Positions 9,311 to 20,570 of a DNA stretch of 64,000 bases are shown one piece after another (position 1 is the stretch's first letter; each line of letters begins with the position of its first letter). Origin of the DNA: Hoskinsella mucinilytica (GTDB taxonomy: Bacteria; Bacillota_I; Bacilli_A; Erysipelotrichales; Erysipelotrichaceae). The stretch covers positions 6,404 to 70,403 of the forward strand of contig NZ_JBEQZJ010000022.1 of the NCBI RefSeq assembly GCF_045223415.1, written 5' to 3'. Under the pieces are notes generated by a model. It was given only the letters and a program-made list of their open reading frames with translations, did no database searches and was not told where the DNA came from. Made by a program: the position numbers and the translations under genes.

Positions 9311-10051
9311 CTATACTATATCCTTCTTCCTAGCGGAAACCAAAAGCATCATAGGACGTCTCATTTCATCTTTCATCCCTGGTTGATCCATTAAATGAAT
9401 TGGGGGTTGAGGCTCTATGATATGTTCAATTACAAAATCATTGACCAATAAGGTATTCAAATAGGTGGTTAATGTACGATGGTATTTGGTCACCTTTTCA
9501 CCTAGAAAAATGGCATCTCTTTTTCCTTCATAGTAATAATTATCTACTGGAAAGTGTAGTATATTTCCATTTTCATCATAATACCAATCCTGTGTTCCAT
9601 ATGCAGTAAATACCGGATGTTCTACTGAGAATACAAAGCTACCATTAGGAACGATCCATGTGCTCATTTGCTTTATGAGTGTAGCAAAATCTTTTACATA
9701 ATGAAATGCCAATGAGCTGATCACTACATCAAAGGAATCCTTCTTAAATACAAGATCTTCCATTGCTTCCTTTTGATAACGGATATGTTCGTGATGATTG
9801 ATTTTCTGTGCAGTAGCAAGCATCTTTTCGGATATGTCAATTCCTAATACACTTGTGGCTCCATGAGTTGCGGCATAAAGACAATGCCATCCATAACCAC
9901 AACCTAAATCCAATACACGCTTTCCTTCAAAATCAGGTAATAATTTCTGTAGTTCAGACCATTCACCTGCGCCATTCAGACCTTCCTTTGAGCGATTCAT
10001 CTCACTATACTTCTTAAAAAACACTTCATCATCATATTTATTTTCTTTCAT
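9311..10051 (-). CDS. Class I SAM-dependent methyltransferase
   Basis: A 246-residue cytoplasmic methyltransferase. The SAM-binding motif I is RVLDLGCGYGWHCLYAA (near residue 44), followed by the acidic VLGIDIS strand and motif IV SFDVVISSLAFHY. Proteins of this UbiE-like type act on small molecules; the acceptor here is not evident. The ATG follows GGGAGGTAAAGACAA. It appears monocistronic, with a terminator downstream. Confidence 0.9.
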   Translation of the reverse strand: MKENKYDDEVFFKKYSEMNRSKEGLNGAGEWSELQKLLPDFEGKRVLDLGCGYGWHCLYAATHGATSVLGIDISEKMLATAQKINHHEHIRYQKEAMEDLVFKKDSFDVVISSLAFHYVKDFATLIKQMSTWIVPNGSFVFSVEHPVFTAYGTQDWYYDENGNILHFPVDNYYYEGKRDAIFLGEKVTKYHRTLTTYLNTLLVNDFVIEHIIEPQPPIHLMDQPGMKDEMRRPMMLLVSARKKDIV

Positions 10052-10210
10052 TTGTCTTTACCTCCCATGCAAAATAATATGTTATGTTCGATTTGCATGG
10101 GCACATACAATTTTTTGTCCTATGATGCCCTTAGACATGCCGATCACCATCCTTTTCCTATAACTTTACAATATCTTAAAGTTCCGTTCATTTTATAATG
10201 CATGTACGAA

Positions 10211-10621
10211 TCAAAGCTTATCATAATCAAGCGAGGCTTGTATTGGTCCAACTGAATGTGGATTTAACTGATATTCTCCATTCATCATTTCAACAAAGCC
10301 ATAATATGGGACTTTTTCTTTTCTATTTTTTACAACGACTTCAAAAAGCATTCCTGGATAGGATCCATCCTCTTTTGCACTTTTTTCACTATACTCATCT
10401 CCCGCATAACTGATTTCTATTACCACATGGTTTTCTTTAAACTTGCTAACAGCTAATTCTGATGCTTCTTTTAATTGGACATCACTATATATCTCTGACT
10501 TCATTTCATGATAAACAACTTTGGGTTGATACTTAGAAAGCTTAAGGTATAACATGCTGAAAACAAGAATTAGTAATAATACAGATAGAAGTTTCATATA
10601 TGATTTTAAACCGGATTTCAT
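10211..10621 (-). CDS. Small membrane-anchored protein of unknown function
   Basis: A 136-residue protein with one N-terminal hydrophobic helix (residues 8-25, KLLSVLLLILVFSMLYL). A soluble, probably extracellular part follows, with a YYGFVEMMNGEYQLNPHSVGP tail resembling small DUF4829-like or cystatin-like folds. I do not recognise the family. It lies 42 bases downstream of the TetR gene on the same strand and may be co-transcribed with it. Confidence 0.65.
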   Translation of the reverse strand: MKSGLKSYMKLLSVLLLILVFSMLYLKLSKYQPKVVYHEMKSEIYSDVQLKEASELAVSKFKENHVVIEISYAGDEYSEKSAKEDGSYPGMLFEVVVKNRKEKVPYYGFVEMMNGEYQLNPHSVGPIQASLDYDKL

Positions 10622-10662
10622 AATATCACTGTCCTTTCCTATTATAGTAACATCATTTTATC

Positions 10663-11223
10663 TTATGATAACGCATCAAACTCATGAAGTGCTTTATCAA
10701 TATCACCATGAATGACACTGTCTAAACGATTGATGATCTGAACGGGATCTTCTTTCATCCCTTTGCTGATCCAATCTAAGATCAATCCTACAAATCCATA
10801 TTTATAAAAATCTGCGATGAAAGCTTTGTCTTCAGCTCTAACCGATTTTTGTTTTGCCAGCTCCTCTACGACATCCCATAGCAGTTGATAAGTTTCTTTA
10901 TACAAAAAACTTTCTAAATGTTCTCTGGATACTGAATGATAGGTACTGAGTACAAAATCCTTGTTTTTTTCAACATATTCGAAGATATGAAGATAGCCCT
11001 CTTGCCATGTTGCATAGGTTTTTTTATCTCCAATAACCTTTAGTGCTTCGCTTGTATAAATCCATTCGATTAAATCATAGATATCTTGAAAATGATAATA
11101 AAAGGTTTGTCGATTCACTTCACAATCCTCAACGATATCCACAATCGTAATCTTATCTAAAGGTTTTTCCTTCAGTAGTTTTTTCAAAGATGACGCCAAA
11201 GCACGTTTCGTTGTTTGTGACAT
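10663..11223 (-). CDS. TetR/AcrR-family regulator (DhaS-like C-terminal domain)
   Basis: A 186-residue repressor-like protein. The N-terminal helix-turn-helix contains LDKITIVDIVEDCEVNRQTFYYHF, the TetR recognition segment. The C-terminal half resembles the TetR_C domain found in DhaS-type regulators (YKYGFVGLILDWISKGMKE). The frame is open upstream to 11268. The ATG at 11223 is preferred because GGGAGG lies eight bases upstream and the protein then starts MSQTTKRALASSLKKLL, as in relatives. The target is not clear; the downstream 136-residue membrane protein is the nearest candidate. Confidence 0.9.
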   Translation of the reverse strand: MSQTTKRALASSLKKLLKEKPLDKITIVDIVEDCEVNRQTFYYHFQDIYDLIEWIYTSEALKVIGDKKTYATWQEGYLHIFEYVEKNKDFVLSTYHSVSREHLESFLYKETYQLLWDVVEELAKQKSVRAEDKAFIADFYKYGFVGLILDWISKGMKEDPVQIINRLDSVIHGDIDKALHEFDALS

Positions 11224-11509
11224 GATACCACCTCCCTGAGCGTGTTTCTTGTAGCTTGAGTTTTTCATTTCTACTCAACTGTTTGATTTCATATTCACGC
11301 TTTCTTGCGCTACTGGCATCTGGATGTTCTTCAAAATAAAACACCTCGATCGGTTTATGTGCCTTGGTATACTTTGCACCTTTCCCGGCCTTATGCTTTT
11401 CATATCTTTTCTTTAAATCGGTGGTCCATCCACAATATAAAGATTGATCTTCACAGCGAAGCAGATATACATAGTATCCAGATTCCTTTGGCAACTGCGA
11501 TTCTTCCAT
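11153..11509 (-). CDS. GIY-YIG endonuclease-superfamily protein (YhbQ-like)
   Basis: A 118-residue protein with the GIY-YIG core near the N terminus (YYVYLLRC followed by LYCGWTTDLKKRYEKH), then KYTKAHKPIEVFYFEE and the catalytic-Glu helix ARKREYEIKQLSRNEK. Small YhbQ-type proteins are usually 80-100 residues. This one carries about 25 extra residues that run 71 bases into the TetR gene in another frame, which could be natural overlap or a lost stop codon. The ribosome site is weak. Whether it is an active nuclease is unknown. Confidence 0.82.
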   Translation of the reverse strand: MEESQLPKESGYYVYLLRCEDQSLYCGWTTDLKKRYEKHKAGKGAKYTKAHKPIEVFYFEEHPDASSARKREYEIKQLSRNEKLKLQETRSGRWYHVTNNETCFGVIFEKTTEGKTFR

Positions 11510-11590
11510 TTGACACCAGCTTTCTACTTAGATTTTAGCATGAATTAGATAGAATACGAAGCCCTTTTCATAAATATCATTATAGTTTGT

Positions 11591-11625
11591 AAAAAAAAGC
11601 ATTCATAGTCAATCACCATGAATGC
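11591..11625 (-). terminator. Terminator of the beta-glucoside operon
   Basis: Stem GCATTCAT / ATGAATGC followed by eight T residues on the reverse strand, directly after the ROK gene. Confidence 0.85.
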
Positions 11626-11631
11626 CATAAA

Positions 11632-12528
11632 TTAAGCAAAGGTTTTAAAGAAATTTGCCAAAGCTCCTAAGATATTAGAATCATTGTAGTACTTGCAATT
11701 TACGATTTGTACCTTAGGTATGTCAAAAGGAACTGCTTCATAAATCTTATCCAAAGACTTCTGTAAATACTCCATAAGGATTGGTTGATAACTGATTCCA
11801 CCACCGATTGCGATCTTGTCAGGATCAACGGTTGCTTGAATATTATAAAGACCGGTAGCGATCATATCACAATATTCAGATAACATCATCAAAGCATCTT
11901 CATCACCTTGATTACATAATTCAAATACTTGTACGCCATCCATTGTTTCAGGATCGCACCCTTTTTTCATAGCAACCTTTTTAATTAAGGTATATACACT
12001 ACCTGTTAATCCCCATTTATCTGAAAAGTCTTTTGCGTTCTGTTTCCAATCACTACTCAGATAGCTGAATTCTCCAGCAAAGCCATGAGCGCCGGTCAAG
12101 ACACGATCACCCATGGTGATTGCTCCACCAACACCACTTCCTAAGATACAAACAGCGCCTACTTCTGTATCCTTAAGATTTCCAATGGTTGCTTCACATA
12201 ATGCTGCACATTTCGCATCATTTTCAATGGTAAAGCGATCTGTTGTCACAGACTTTAACTCAGACAGCACATCCATTCCTTCATTATAAGTAAGATATCC
12301 GGGTATTTGGACTTTCTGTGTCTTTTTGTTGATCATTCCTGGCAATGACATTGCGACTCCGTCAATGATTTCTCTATACGGGATATAGATTGCACGTATA
12401 GCCTCTTTGAACTGTTTAAAACAATTCAGAGGTGTAATGACATTACCTTTCTCCAAAATTTCGTATTCTTCATTAACAATTGCAAACTTAATGGAACTGC
12501 CACCTACATCAAAAACCAAATAGTTCAT
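11632..12528 (-). CDS. ROK-family sugar kinase, possibly beta-glucoside kinase
   Basis: A 298-residue ASKHA-fold kinase. The phosphate-1 motif is FDVGGSSIKFAI at the N terminus. The phosphate-2 region is VCILGSGVGGAITMGDRVLTG, followed by GFAGEFSYL. The zinc CXCGXXGC motif of many ROK proteins is missing, as in BglK-type beta-glucoside kinases. It is the last gene after a PTS IIC and a GH1 6-phospho-glucosidase. It may phosphorylate released glucose, or act directly on a beta-glucoside. AGGAGG sits 9 bases before the ATG. Confidence 0.88.
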   Translation of the reverse strand: MNYLVFDVGGSSIKFAIVNEEYEILEKGNVITPLNCFKQFKEAIRAIYIPYREIIDGVAMSLPGMINKKTQKVQIPGYLTYNEGMDVLSELKSVTTDRFTIENDAKCAALCEATIGNLKDTEVGAVCILGSGVGGAITMGDRVLTGAHGFAGEFSYLSSDWKQNAKDFSDKWGLTGSVYTLIKKVAMKKGCDPETMDGVQVFELCNQGDEDALMMLSEYCDMIATGLYNIQATVDPDKIAIGGGISYQPILMEYLQKSLDKIYEAVPFDIPKVQIVNCKYYNDSNILGALANFFKTFA

Positions 12529-12598
12529 GATTCTTCTCCTCCTTTTGAAAAGCGTTTCCTATAGGATCAAAACGCTCTTAACTATTTCTATTATACAC

Positions 12599-13873
12599 TT
12601 ATTTTGTTTCTATTTCATTAGCAAGTGCTTGTTTATCTGCAATTTTAAAGAATGGATAGTAGATAACAATGGACATTAAAATGATGACAAGCTCTAATAT
12701 GATACCTTGGAAACCGCAATTGATAAAACCACGGAATAATGCAGGAACATAAGATAAATTCATAATACCAAGTGGTGCCGGTACGATTTGTAATACTACG
12801 ATTGCCAACCAAGCAATCACAACAGCCAATACAGGTGCTAAAATAAATGGAATGATGAACAATGGATTTAACATCAATGGCATAGAGAATACCATAGGTT
12901 CATTGATATTGAATAATCCACAAGGTAAGAACAATTTACCATACGTTTTGTTTTGTTTCGATTTTGAGAATAGACATAGTAGAATGGATAATCCCAAGGT
13001 ACATCCACATCCGCCAATGGTCGTAAAGTCAAAGAAGGTAATATTAATAGGATTTAAGACTTCTCCACCGGCAGCTACAGACGCACTGTTTTCCGCATAC
13101 ATAGCGATCCATAATGGGAAGATAACACCAAGCACTGTCATAGATCCATGGATACCAAAGAACCATAATAATTGACAAAGTACAACAATGATGATCATAG
13201 AGAACATGTTACCTGCAAGCGATTGTAGAGGTGCTTGTAATAAAGAATATAGACAAGCAAAGATATTTCCATATGGGGTTAAGGTTAAAAGGAAATTGAT
13301 CAACAAGAATACAACCGCAACTACAACAGCCGGAATGATACCTGTAAATGATCTAGATACATTGACTGGAACGCCATCCGGTAATTTGATGGTAATATTG
13401 CGATCCAATACAACACCATAAATTTTAGACACTAGAATACCGGTTACGATACCAACAAACATTCCCATAGAACCTAAATAAGTAAATTCAAAGAACTTTG
13501 TGCCTCCTTCATTGACACCGAAAGGTAATAGAATAAAGAAACATGCTACTGCTAAGACACCTATCGTAGAAGATTGATCTTTATGCTTTTGATCCGCAAA
13601 GCTTTTTGCGACAAAGAATGTCATATAGATAGAAATCAAATCGGTTGTCATAGAAGTAGCCAATGAGAAGAAGTTAGCTAAACCGACATCAGCGATGAAT
13701 GCTTTATATGCATCGATTGGCAAATTGGTTAGAATAGAGAAGATTGCGCCAATCATCATGATCGGCAAGACGGACATCATACCACCGCTCAATGCGCTCA
13801 TGGTTTTACTGCTTGATAATTTCGTTGAAACCGGAATTAATGTTTTTTCCAGCCATCCTTGTATTTTTTCCAT
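12599..13873 (-). CDS. PTS system IIC component, cellobiose/lactose family
   Basis: A 424-residue integral membrane permease of the Lac (cellobiose) PTS family with about ten spans. It begins with the family-typical MEKIQGWLEKTLIPVSTKLSS. The substrate-binding core includes GIHGSMTVLG and FNINEPMVFSMPLMLNP. It imports and phosphorylates a beta-linked disaccharide together with IIA and IIB proteins. Neither is encoded next to it, so they must come from elsewhere in the genome. It lies one base after the GH1 gene. Confidence 0.93.
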   Translation of the reverse strand: MEKIQGWLEKTLIPVSTKLSSSKTMSALSGGMMSVLPIMMIGAIFSILTNLPIDAYKAFIADVGLANFFSLATSMTTDLISIYMTFFVAKSFADQKHKDQSSTIGVLAVACFFILLPFGVNEGGTKFFEFTYLGSMGMFVGIVTGILVSKIYGVVLDRNITIKLPDGVPVNVSRSFTGIIPAVVVAVVFLLINFLLTLTPYGNIFACLYSLLQAPLQSLAGNMFSMIIIVVLCQLLWFFGIHGSMTVLGVIFPLWIAMYAENSASVAAGGEVLNPINITFFDFTTIGGCGCTLGLSILLCLFSKSKQNKTYGKLFLPCGLFNINEPMVFSMPLMLNPLFIIPFILAPVLAVVIAWLAIVVLQIVPAPLGIMNLSYVPALFRGFINCGFQGIILELVIILMSIVIYYPFFKIADKQALANEIETK

Positions 13874-13874
13874 A

Positions 13875-15329
<1,455 letters not shown>

Positions 15330-15346
15330 GCGTTCTAAACAAGAAA

Positions 15347-15362
15347 CTCATAAGATTATGAG
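15347..15362. promoter_or_regulatory. Operator candidate 1 in the bgl/rpiR divergent region
   Basis: Perfect inverted repeat with arms CTCATAA and TTATGAG separated by two bases. It lies between the two divergent promoters. Confidence 0.5.
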
Positions 15363-15366
15363 AAAT

Positions 15367-15387
15367 TAGTTTCAATTTCTGAAACTA
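15367..15387. promoter_or_regulatory. Operator candidate 2, overlapping the rpiR -35
   Basis: Perfect inverted repeat with arms TAGTTTCA and TGAAACTA and a five-base centre. It overlaps the -35 position of the rpiR promoter (TACAAT at 15393-15398). It is a likely site for the RpiR-family protein encoded just downstream. Confidence 0.6.
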
Positions 15388-15423
15388 GTTGCTACAATAT
15401 TAGTAAATAAGGAGGAATATGCT

Positions 15424-16215
15424 ATGGATATGGTCTTACATAAGCTGATGCTTACCATCAATACATCTCAACAAGGCAGTACCAATTGTAATCTTGCGAT
15501 AGAGTTGATCAAACACATTGATGAGTTACAGAACTTGAATATTTACGAAATCGCAGATCTTTGCTTTGTGTCTACCTCAACACTTAGTAGATTTTGTCGT
15601 CAATTAGGTTATAAAAACTTTAATGCCTTTAAAGAGGCCTTGGAAACCTCTTATGGCTTTGAAATCGATTATGATAAACATTATTTACTTGCCAAAGATC
15701 ATTTAGATGATGGGCTTTCTTATATGAAAGAGCTATATTTATCATCTATCAAGGATATGAATGATCATCTTCAGAAAAAGCAATTAATTCAGCTTGCAGA
15801 GTTGATCCATGACCATGAAAACATTTATATTTTCGGTAATGTAGGTTATCAATTTATCGCTATGTATCTTCAAGAACGATTAGGGTTGTTTAAAAAAATT
15901 ATACATGTAAGTCCTGATATCAATCAACAAAAAAAATCTATCCATCATGTGAGTGAAGATGATCTTGCTATTTTGATTTCTCCAAGAGGAAGCAGTAACG
16001 TACAATCTAGGTTTGTGCCTGATTTATATAAAAGCCATGCGACCATGGTATTGATTACGCAAAATGAGCACTCGGCCTATAAAGATCGCTATGATTTATT
16101 TTTAAATATCCATGGCAGTTATGATAACAATCTCGGCATGATTTCTGTCATGTACACCATTGATCAATTGATTCTGGTTTATTATGCACTTTATCACGAT
16201 GAATTGATCGTATAA
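15424..16215 (+). CDS. MurR/RpiR-family transcriptional regulator
   Basis: A 263-residue regulator with an N-terminal RpiR helix-turn-helix (NIYEIADLCFVSTSTLSRFCRQLGYKNF). A C-terminal SIS-fold sugar-phosphate binding domain includes IYIFGNVGYQFIAMYLQ and LAILISPRGSS. Such proteins sense phosphosugars. It is transcribed away from the GH1-PTS-ROK operon across a gap with two inverted repeats, so it probably controls that operon and itself. The ATG has AGGAGG 8 bases upstream. An overlapping ATG four bases earlier is out of frame. Confidence 0.92.
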   Translation: MDMVLHKLMLTINTSQQGSTNCNLAIELIKHIDELQNLNIYEIADLCFVSTSTLSRFCRQLGYKNFNAFKEALETSYGFEIDYDKHYLLAKDHLDDGLSYMKELYLSSIKDMNDHLQKKQLIQLAELIHDHENIYIFGNVGYQFIAMYLQERLGLFKKIIHVSPDINQQKKSIHHVSEDDLAILISPRGSSNVQSRFVPDLYKSHATMVLITQNEHSAYKDRYDLFLNIHGSYDNNLGMISVMYTIDQLILVYYALYHDELIV

Positions 16216-16244
16216 TACGATCTTACTTTAGATAAAGCTACACC

Positions 16245-16273
16245 AAAAAAAATGCGAATCCTCGCATTTTTTT
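16245..16273. terminator. Bidirectional terminator between rpiR and murA
   Basis: Stem AAAAATGCGA / TCGCATTTTT with A and T tracts on both sides. It can serve the rpiR gene on the plus strand and murA on the minus strand. Confidence 0.85.
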
Positions 16274-16299
16274 ATATATTTATAATTTCATAGCCTATT

Positions 16300-17565
16300 T
16301 TATTCTATGGTCTCTCTCCAAATTTTCGCTCCCAATGCAGTCAATTTACCATCTAAATCCTCATAGCCTCTATCAATATGGTAAATATCACGAATCGTAG
16401 TTACACCATCCGCAATCAAACCCGCTATGACCAAACAAGCACCACAACGAAGATCAGTAGCACGTACTTCTGCCCCGGATAACGGTGTTGGTCCATTCAC
16501 AAATGAGCTTGGTATCATGACATTGATATTAGCACCCATCTTATTTAACTCATAACAATGTTTAAAACGTTCAGTATAAATAGTTTCTGTCACAATAGAT
16601 TGCCCTTTTGCTTGCGTTAATAATGCAGTTAAGGGCTGTTGAATATCAGTCGCAAAACCAGGATATGGCAATGTTTTGATATCCGTACCTTTGATTTGAT
16701 CATCATGCTTCATTACATGAACGCTATCTACTCCAACTTCCATATTAATACCGATTTCTTGTAACTTTGACAATAAAGATTCCAAATGTTGAGGAATGAT
16801 ATTTTCGATCCATACATCATCAGCCGCTGCAGCTGCCAAAACGATATACGTTGCGGCTTCGATACGATCCGGAATAATTTCATGGAAACATCCATCAAGC
16901 TCATCTACACCATCAATGGTGATCACATTGGTACCCACACCACGAATATGTGCACCCATTTTATTCAATAAGGTTGCGACATCAATGATTTCCGGTTCCT
17001 TCGCAGCATTTTCAATCGTAGTTCTTCCTTTGGCATGTACTGCCGCCATCATGATGTTAATGGTTGCCCCTACACTGGAAATATCTAAGAAGATCTTAGT
17101 ACCGACAAGCTCTTTCGCATCTAAGATATAAGAACCATGATCATAAGTCACAGTTGCCCCCAATGCTTCAAAACCCTTTAGGTGTAGATCGATCGGACGA
17201 GGCCCTAAATAACAACCTCCGGGCATCTTGATTTCCGCATGACCATATTTACCAAGTAAAGCTCCCATAAAATAATAGGAAGCACGTAATTTACTGACAG
17301 CATCACTGTTCATTGGTTTATTTTGCATATCTGTAGGATCGATTACGATGCGATCGCTACTTTTTATATCTACGATAACCCCTAATTCACGTAATAAAAT
17401 AGACAAAGATTCTACATCACTGATATTGGGAACTCCACAGACAGTAACAGGACCATTGGCCAAGATTGCAGCTGGAATCAGCGCAACAGTAGCATTTTTT
17501 GATCCACTTATGCGAACACTGCCACTTAATTTATGTTTACCTTCAATTTTGATTACATTTTCCAT
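16300..17565 (-). CDS. murA: UDP-N-acetylglucosamine 1-carboxyvinyltransferase
   Basis: First committed enzyme of peptidoglycan synthesis, transferring enolpyruvate from PEP to UDP-GlcNAc in the cytoplasm. At 421 residues it has normal length. The PEP-binding Cys is present in [15 protein letters not shown] (Cys118), so fosfomycin sensitivity at the target is expected. The N-terminal [21 protein letters not shown] and the C-terminal [16 protein letters not shown] blocks are intact. Low-GC Firmicutes often have two murA paralogues; which one this is cannot be decided here. It is a single gene with AAGGAG upstream. Confidence 0.95.
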   Translation of the reverse strand: MENVIKIEGKHKLSGSVRISGSKNATVALIPAAILANGPVTVCGVPNISDVESLSILLRELGVIVDIKSSDRIVIDPTDMQNKPMNSDAVSKLRASYYFMGALLGKYGHAEIKMPGGCYLGPRPIDLHLKGFEALGATVTYDHGSYILDAKELVGTKIFLDISSVGATINIMMAAVHAKGRTTIENAAKEPEIIDVATLLNKMGAHIRGVGTNVITIDGVDELDGCFHEIIPDRIEAATYIVLAAAAADDVWIENIIPQHLESLLSKLQEIGINMEVGVDSVHVMKHDDQIKGTDIKTLPYPGFATDIQQPLTALLTQAKGQSIVTETIYTERFKHCYELNKMGANINVMIPSSFVNGPTPLSGAEVRATDLRCGACLVIAGLIADGVTTIRDIYHIDRGYEDLDGKLTALGAKIWRETIE

Positions 17566-18122
17566 TGAAAAATCTCCTTTTCGTATTCCGTTTTTATTGA
17601 TACACGCATTAGAATTTGCATGTTAGTCTACAAAAGTGCATTATTATTATAAAGCATTTTTGAAGTGATAGCTATTTTTTTCTACACCTTTTTGTTTTTT
17701 CTGAACAATTCCCACTGAATTCGAATTTACATTACCATGTTCAGCTTTTTCTTACCTTATTATATATGCAGCCATTCCTTGAATTGATACAATTATCTAT
17801 ATCTTATATGCCAATGACTTTGTGCTGTGATATCATCGTTTCACTATAACATTATACCCATAAACGATAAGGAAACAAAGAGTAGGAAAATGACGATTTC
17901 TTAAGAATTGAAAAAAATCAGAAAAAGACTTCCTATTGGCGGCTTTTATACATGTCATTCATTACCGTAATGATTCTTTACATTGTCGGTAAAGGGGTTG
18001 CATTTCAAGGCTTTCGTTATCTTCTTCATAAATCTATCTGAAATTAAGAAATCTGTTAGTAAATGCTTCATATTTTTGGTATAATACATAAAGTGAGAGT
18101 TTTTTTGAAAAGGAGTGAAATG
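17566..18122. promoter_or_regulatory. Long divergent intergenic region with a promoter for the DUF1846 gene
   Basis: About 550 bases without a convincing gene. On the plus strand TTAGTA (18056-18061), an 18-base spacer and TATAAT (18080-18085), with TGG just before the -10, form a likely promoter for the gene at 18123. The leftmost part should hold the murA promoter, but I see no clear hexamer pair. No hairpin terminator or known riboswitch fold is evident in the middle. Confidence 0.5.
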
Positions 18123-19607
18123 ATGAAAGAAATGGCTTTTGACAATGACTTATATATTGAATTGCAATCAAAACATATTTTAGAAAGAATCAATAAATTC
18201 GACAATAAACTATACCTGGAGTTTGGTGGAAAGCTGTTCGATGATCATCATGCCGCAAGAGTATTACCCGGCTTCCTTCCTGATTCTAAGCTAAAAATGC
18301 TATTGAATCTGAAAAATGAAGTAGAGGTTGTTATTGCTGTTAGTGCAAATGATATTGCGAAAAACAAAATACGTAGTGATATCGGAATCACATATGATGC
18401 CGAGGTATTACGTTTGATCGATGCTTTCCGTGGAACAGGATTATATGTAGGAAGTGTTGTCATCACGCAATATGCGAACCAATCCAGTGCAGATACATTT
18501 AAAACACATCTTGAACATTTAGGCATCAAGGTTTTTTTGCATTATGTCATTGCCGGATATCCAAACAATATTCCTTTGATCGTATCCGAAGAAGGTTATG
18601 GTAAAAATGAATATATAGAAACAACAAAGCCATTGGTTGTAGTAACAGCTCCAGGTCCCGGATCCGGGAAAATGGCAACTTGTCTTTCCCAGTTATATCA
18701 TGAACATAATCGTGGTATCAAAGCAGGTTATGCAAAATTTGAAACCTTTCCAATATGGAATTTACCATTAAAACATCCTGTCAATTTGGCATACGAGGCC
18801 GCAACCGCTGATTTAAATGACATCAATATGATTGACCCTTTCCACCTTGAGGCTTATGGTGAAACAACGGTCAATTATAATAGAGATGTAGAAATCTTCC
18901 CTGTATTGAATGCCATGTTTGAACGAATTCTCGGTGAGTCTCCTTATAAATCACCAACTGACATGGGAGTAAATATGGTTGGCTATTGTATTTTCAATGA
19001 TGAAGCAGCAAGAAAAGCCAGCTGTGAAGAAATACTACGTCGTTATTATGCAGCTAAGGTGGATTACAAAGTCGGACATACATCTGATGATACCATCAAA
19101 AAAATCGAGATCATTATGTCTCAAGCGAATATAACACCATTAGATCGTCGTTGTGTCATTCCTGCTTTACAAAAAGCAGAGGATACAGATGCACCAGCGT
19201 TCGCTATTGAACTACCTGATGGTCAAATCGTCACAGGAAAAACAAGCTCATTGCTTGGCGCAGGCAGTGCAGCACTCTTAAATGCTTTAAAAGCTTTGGC
19301 AAACATCAATGATGAAATACCTTTGATATCCCCTAACATCATTGAACCAATTCAGAAATTAAAGATCAATTCTCTTGGAAATCATAATCCAAGATTACAT
19401 ACAGACGAAGTCTTAATTGCGTTATCTATTTCCGCAACAACAAACCCTGTTTCACATCTTGCGTTACAACAATTGGATAAATTAAAATGTTGTGAAGCGC
19501 ATAGTACCGTTATTTTATCTCAAGTAGATGTTAATACATTCAGAAAATTGAATGTCAATCTTACTTGTGAAGATCAATATCAAACGAAAAAATTATATCA
19601 TCGTTAA
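18123..19607 (+). CDS. DUF1846-family protein
   Basis: A 494-residue cytoplasmic protein of the conserved but uncharacterised DUF1846 family, common in streptococci and other Firmicutes. The start [19 protein letters not shown] and the [10 protein letters not shown] block match my memory of the family. A phosphate-loop-like [16 protein letters not shown] lies near residue 185, so nucleotide binding is possible. The frame is open upstream to 18063, but GGAG lies seven bases before the second of two adjacent ATGs (18123). It has its own promoter and terminator. Confidence 0.88.
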   Translation: MKEMAFDNDLYIELQSKHILERINKFDNKLYLEFGGKLFDDHHAARVLPGFLPDSKLKMLLNLKNEVEVVIAVSANDIAKNKIRSDIGITYDAEVLRLIDAFRGTGLYVGSVVITQYANQSSADTFKTHLEHLGIKVFLHYVIAGYPNNIPLIVSEEGYGKNEYIETTKPLVVVTAPGPGSGKMATCLSQLYHEHNRGIKAGYAKFETFPIWNLPLKHPVNLAYEAATADLNDINMIDPFHLEAYGETTVNYNRDVEIFPVLNAMFERILGESPYKSPTDMGVNMVGYCIFNDEAARKASCEEILRRYYAAKVDYKVGHTSDDTIKKIEIIMSQANITPLDRRCVIPALQKAEDTDAPAFAIELPDGQIVTGKTSSLLGAGSAALLNALKALANINDEIPLISPNIIEPIQKLKINSLGNHNPRLHTDEVLIALSISATTNPVSHLALQQLDKLKCCEAHSTVILSQVDVNTFRKLNVNLTCEDQYQTKKLYHR

Positions 19608-19626
19608 TAGGATATTCAATGATACT

Positions 19627-19660
19627 AAAAAACGATTCCACACTGTGAATCGTTTTTTTC
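19627..19660. terminator. Bidirectional terminator after the DUF1846 gene
   Basis: Perfect stem AAAACGATTC / GAATCGTTTT with an eight-base loop and T-tracts usable in both directions. Confidence 0.85.
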
Positions 19661-19688
19661 TATGCTAAGCTTTCTCATCTTTTTTTGT

Positions 19689-20570
19689 CTATCTGCATGA
19701 TCCAATGTTCTTGGCGTTATCTTTTTCCAATTGCTTTTTCTTTTCCTCTTCCTGTAAATTCTTTAAATAATCTTTCTTACGCTCCTTTGGTTTCGGAATG
19801 AATCGTTTCACAAAACTTCCACTTCCTCTTTTCTTTACATAGAAATATCCAAAGATAGAAAATACAACAGCACCGACAAAATTCACGAATAAATCTTCCA
19901 TGGTATCGATCAAACCAATATCAAGATATCCACCCAACCCCAAGCTTTCTCCATTGATGATGACATCTTGAATTCCATTGATGGTAATAGGACGATTACT
20001 GTTTGTTGGATCTAATGCCACACTGGTAATACTTTGTACAATGGTATCCTTTTGCATATCCGTACCGATAAAATGATCCATACCAAATTCAAAGAATTCC
20101 CACAGTACCCCAATGGTCATGGAAAAACAAAATGCTACCAAAGCCATAAATAATGGTGACATTTTAAACTGCAAACGTTTTTCATTGTTTAAAATATCCA
20201 CAAGAGAAAATCCTATTGCTGCCGCTAGGAACCCATTCAGAGTATGAAGAATCGTATCCCATGCCGGTATCATTATATAAAATGATTGAATTTCTCCTAA
20301 TATCTCCGCAGAAAATATAAACATCAATATAATAATTTCCAGTGTAGTTGGTAATTCTATTTTAAATTCCACCTGTATCAAACTCGGTATAATCAACAAA
20401 AATAAAGTTAATATACATAAAAATACATTTTCATAATTCTTATTTAAAATTTGTAAGATCATGGTTAATATAACCAATGCACGCAATGTAATATATACAA
20501 GAAAAGAACTTTTGTGTTCTCTAATCTCCATATGAACCGCTTCTTTTGAAAAATGTAATCTTTTCAGCAT
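19689..20570 (-). CDS. Multi-spanning membrane protein, DUF2238 (YjdF)-like
   Basis: A 293-residue membrane protein with about seven hydrophobic segments. The arrangement WDTILHTLNGFLAAAIGFSL, then GVLWEFFEFGMDHFIGTDMQKDT, then IDTMEDLFVNFVGA resembles YjdF/DUF2238 proteins of unknown function. The C terminus is a charged coiled-coil tail (KPKERKKDYLKNLQEEEKKK). The frame is open to 20627. The ATG at 20570 is chosen because AGGAGG lies nine bases upstream. It stands alone between two terminators. Confidence 0.8.
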   Translation of the reverse strand: MLKRLHFSKEAVHMEIREHKSSFLVYITLRALVILTMILQILNKNYENVFLCILTLFLLIIPSLIQVEFKIELPTTLEIIILMFIFSAEILGEIQSFYIMIPAWDTILHTLNGFLAAAIGFSLVDILNNEKRLQFKMSPLFMALVAFCFSMTIGVLWEFFEFGMDHFIGTDMQKDTIVQSITSVALDPTNSNRPITINGIQDVIINGESLGLGGYLDIGLIDTMEDLFVNFVGAVVFSIFGYFYVKKRGSGSFVKRFIPKPKERKKDYLKNLQEEEKKKQLEKDNAKNIGSCR

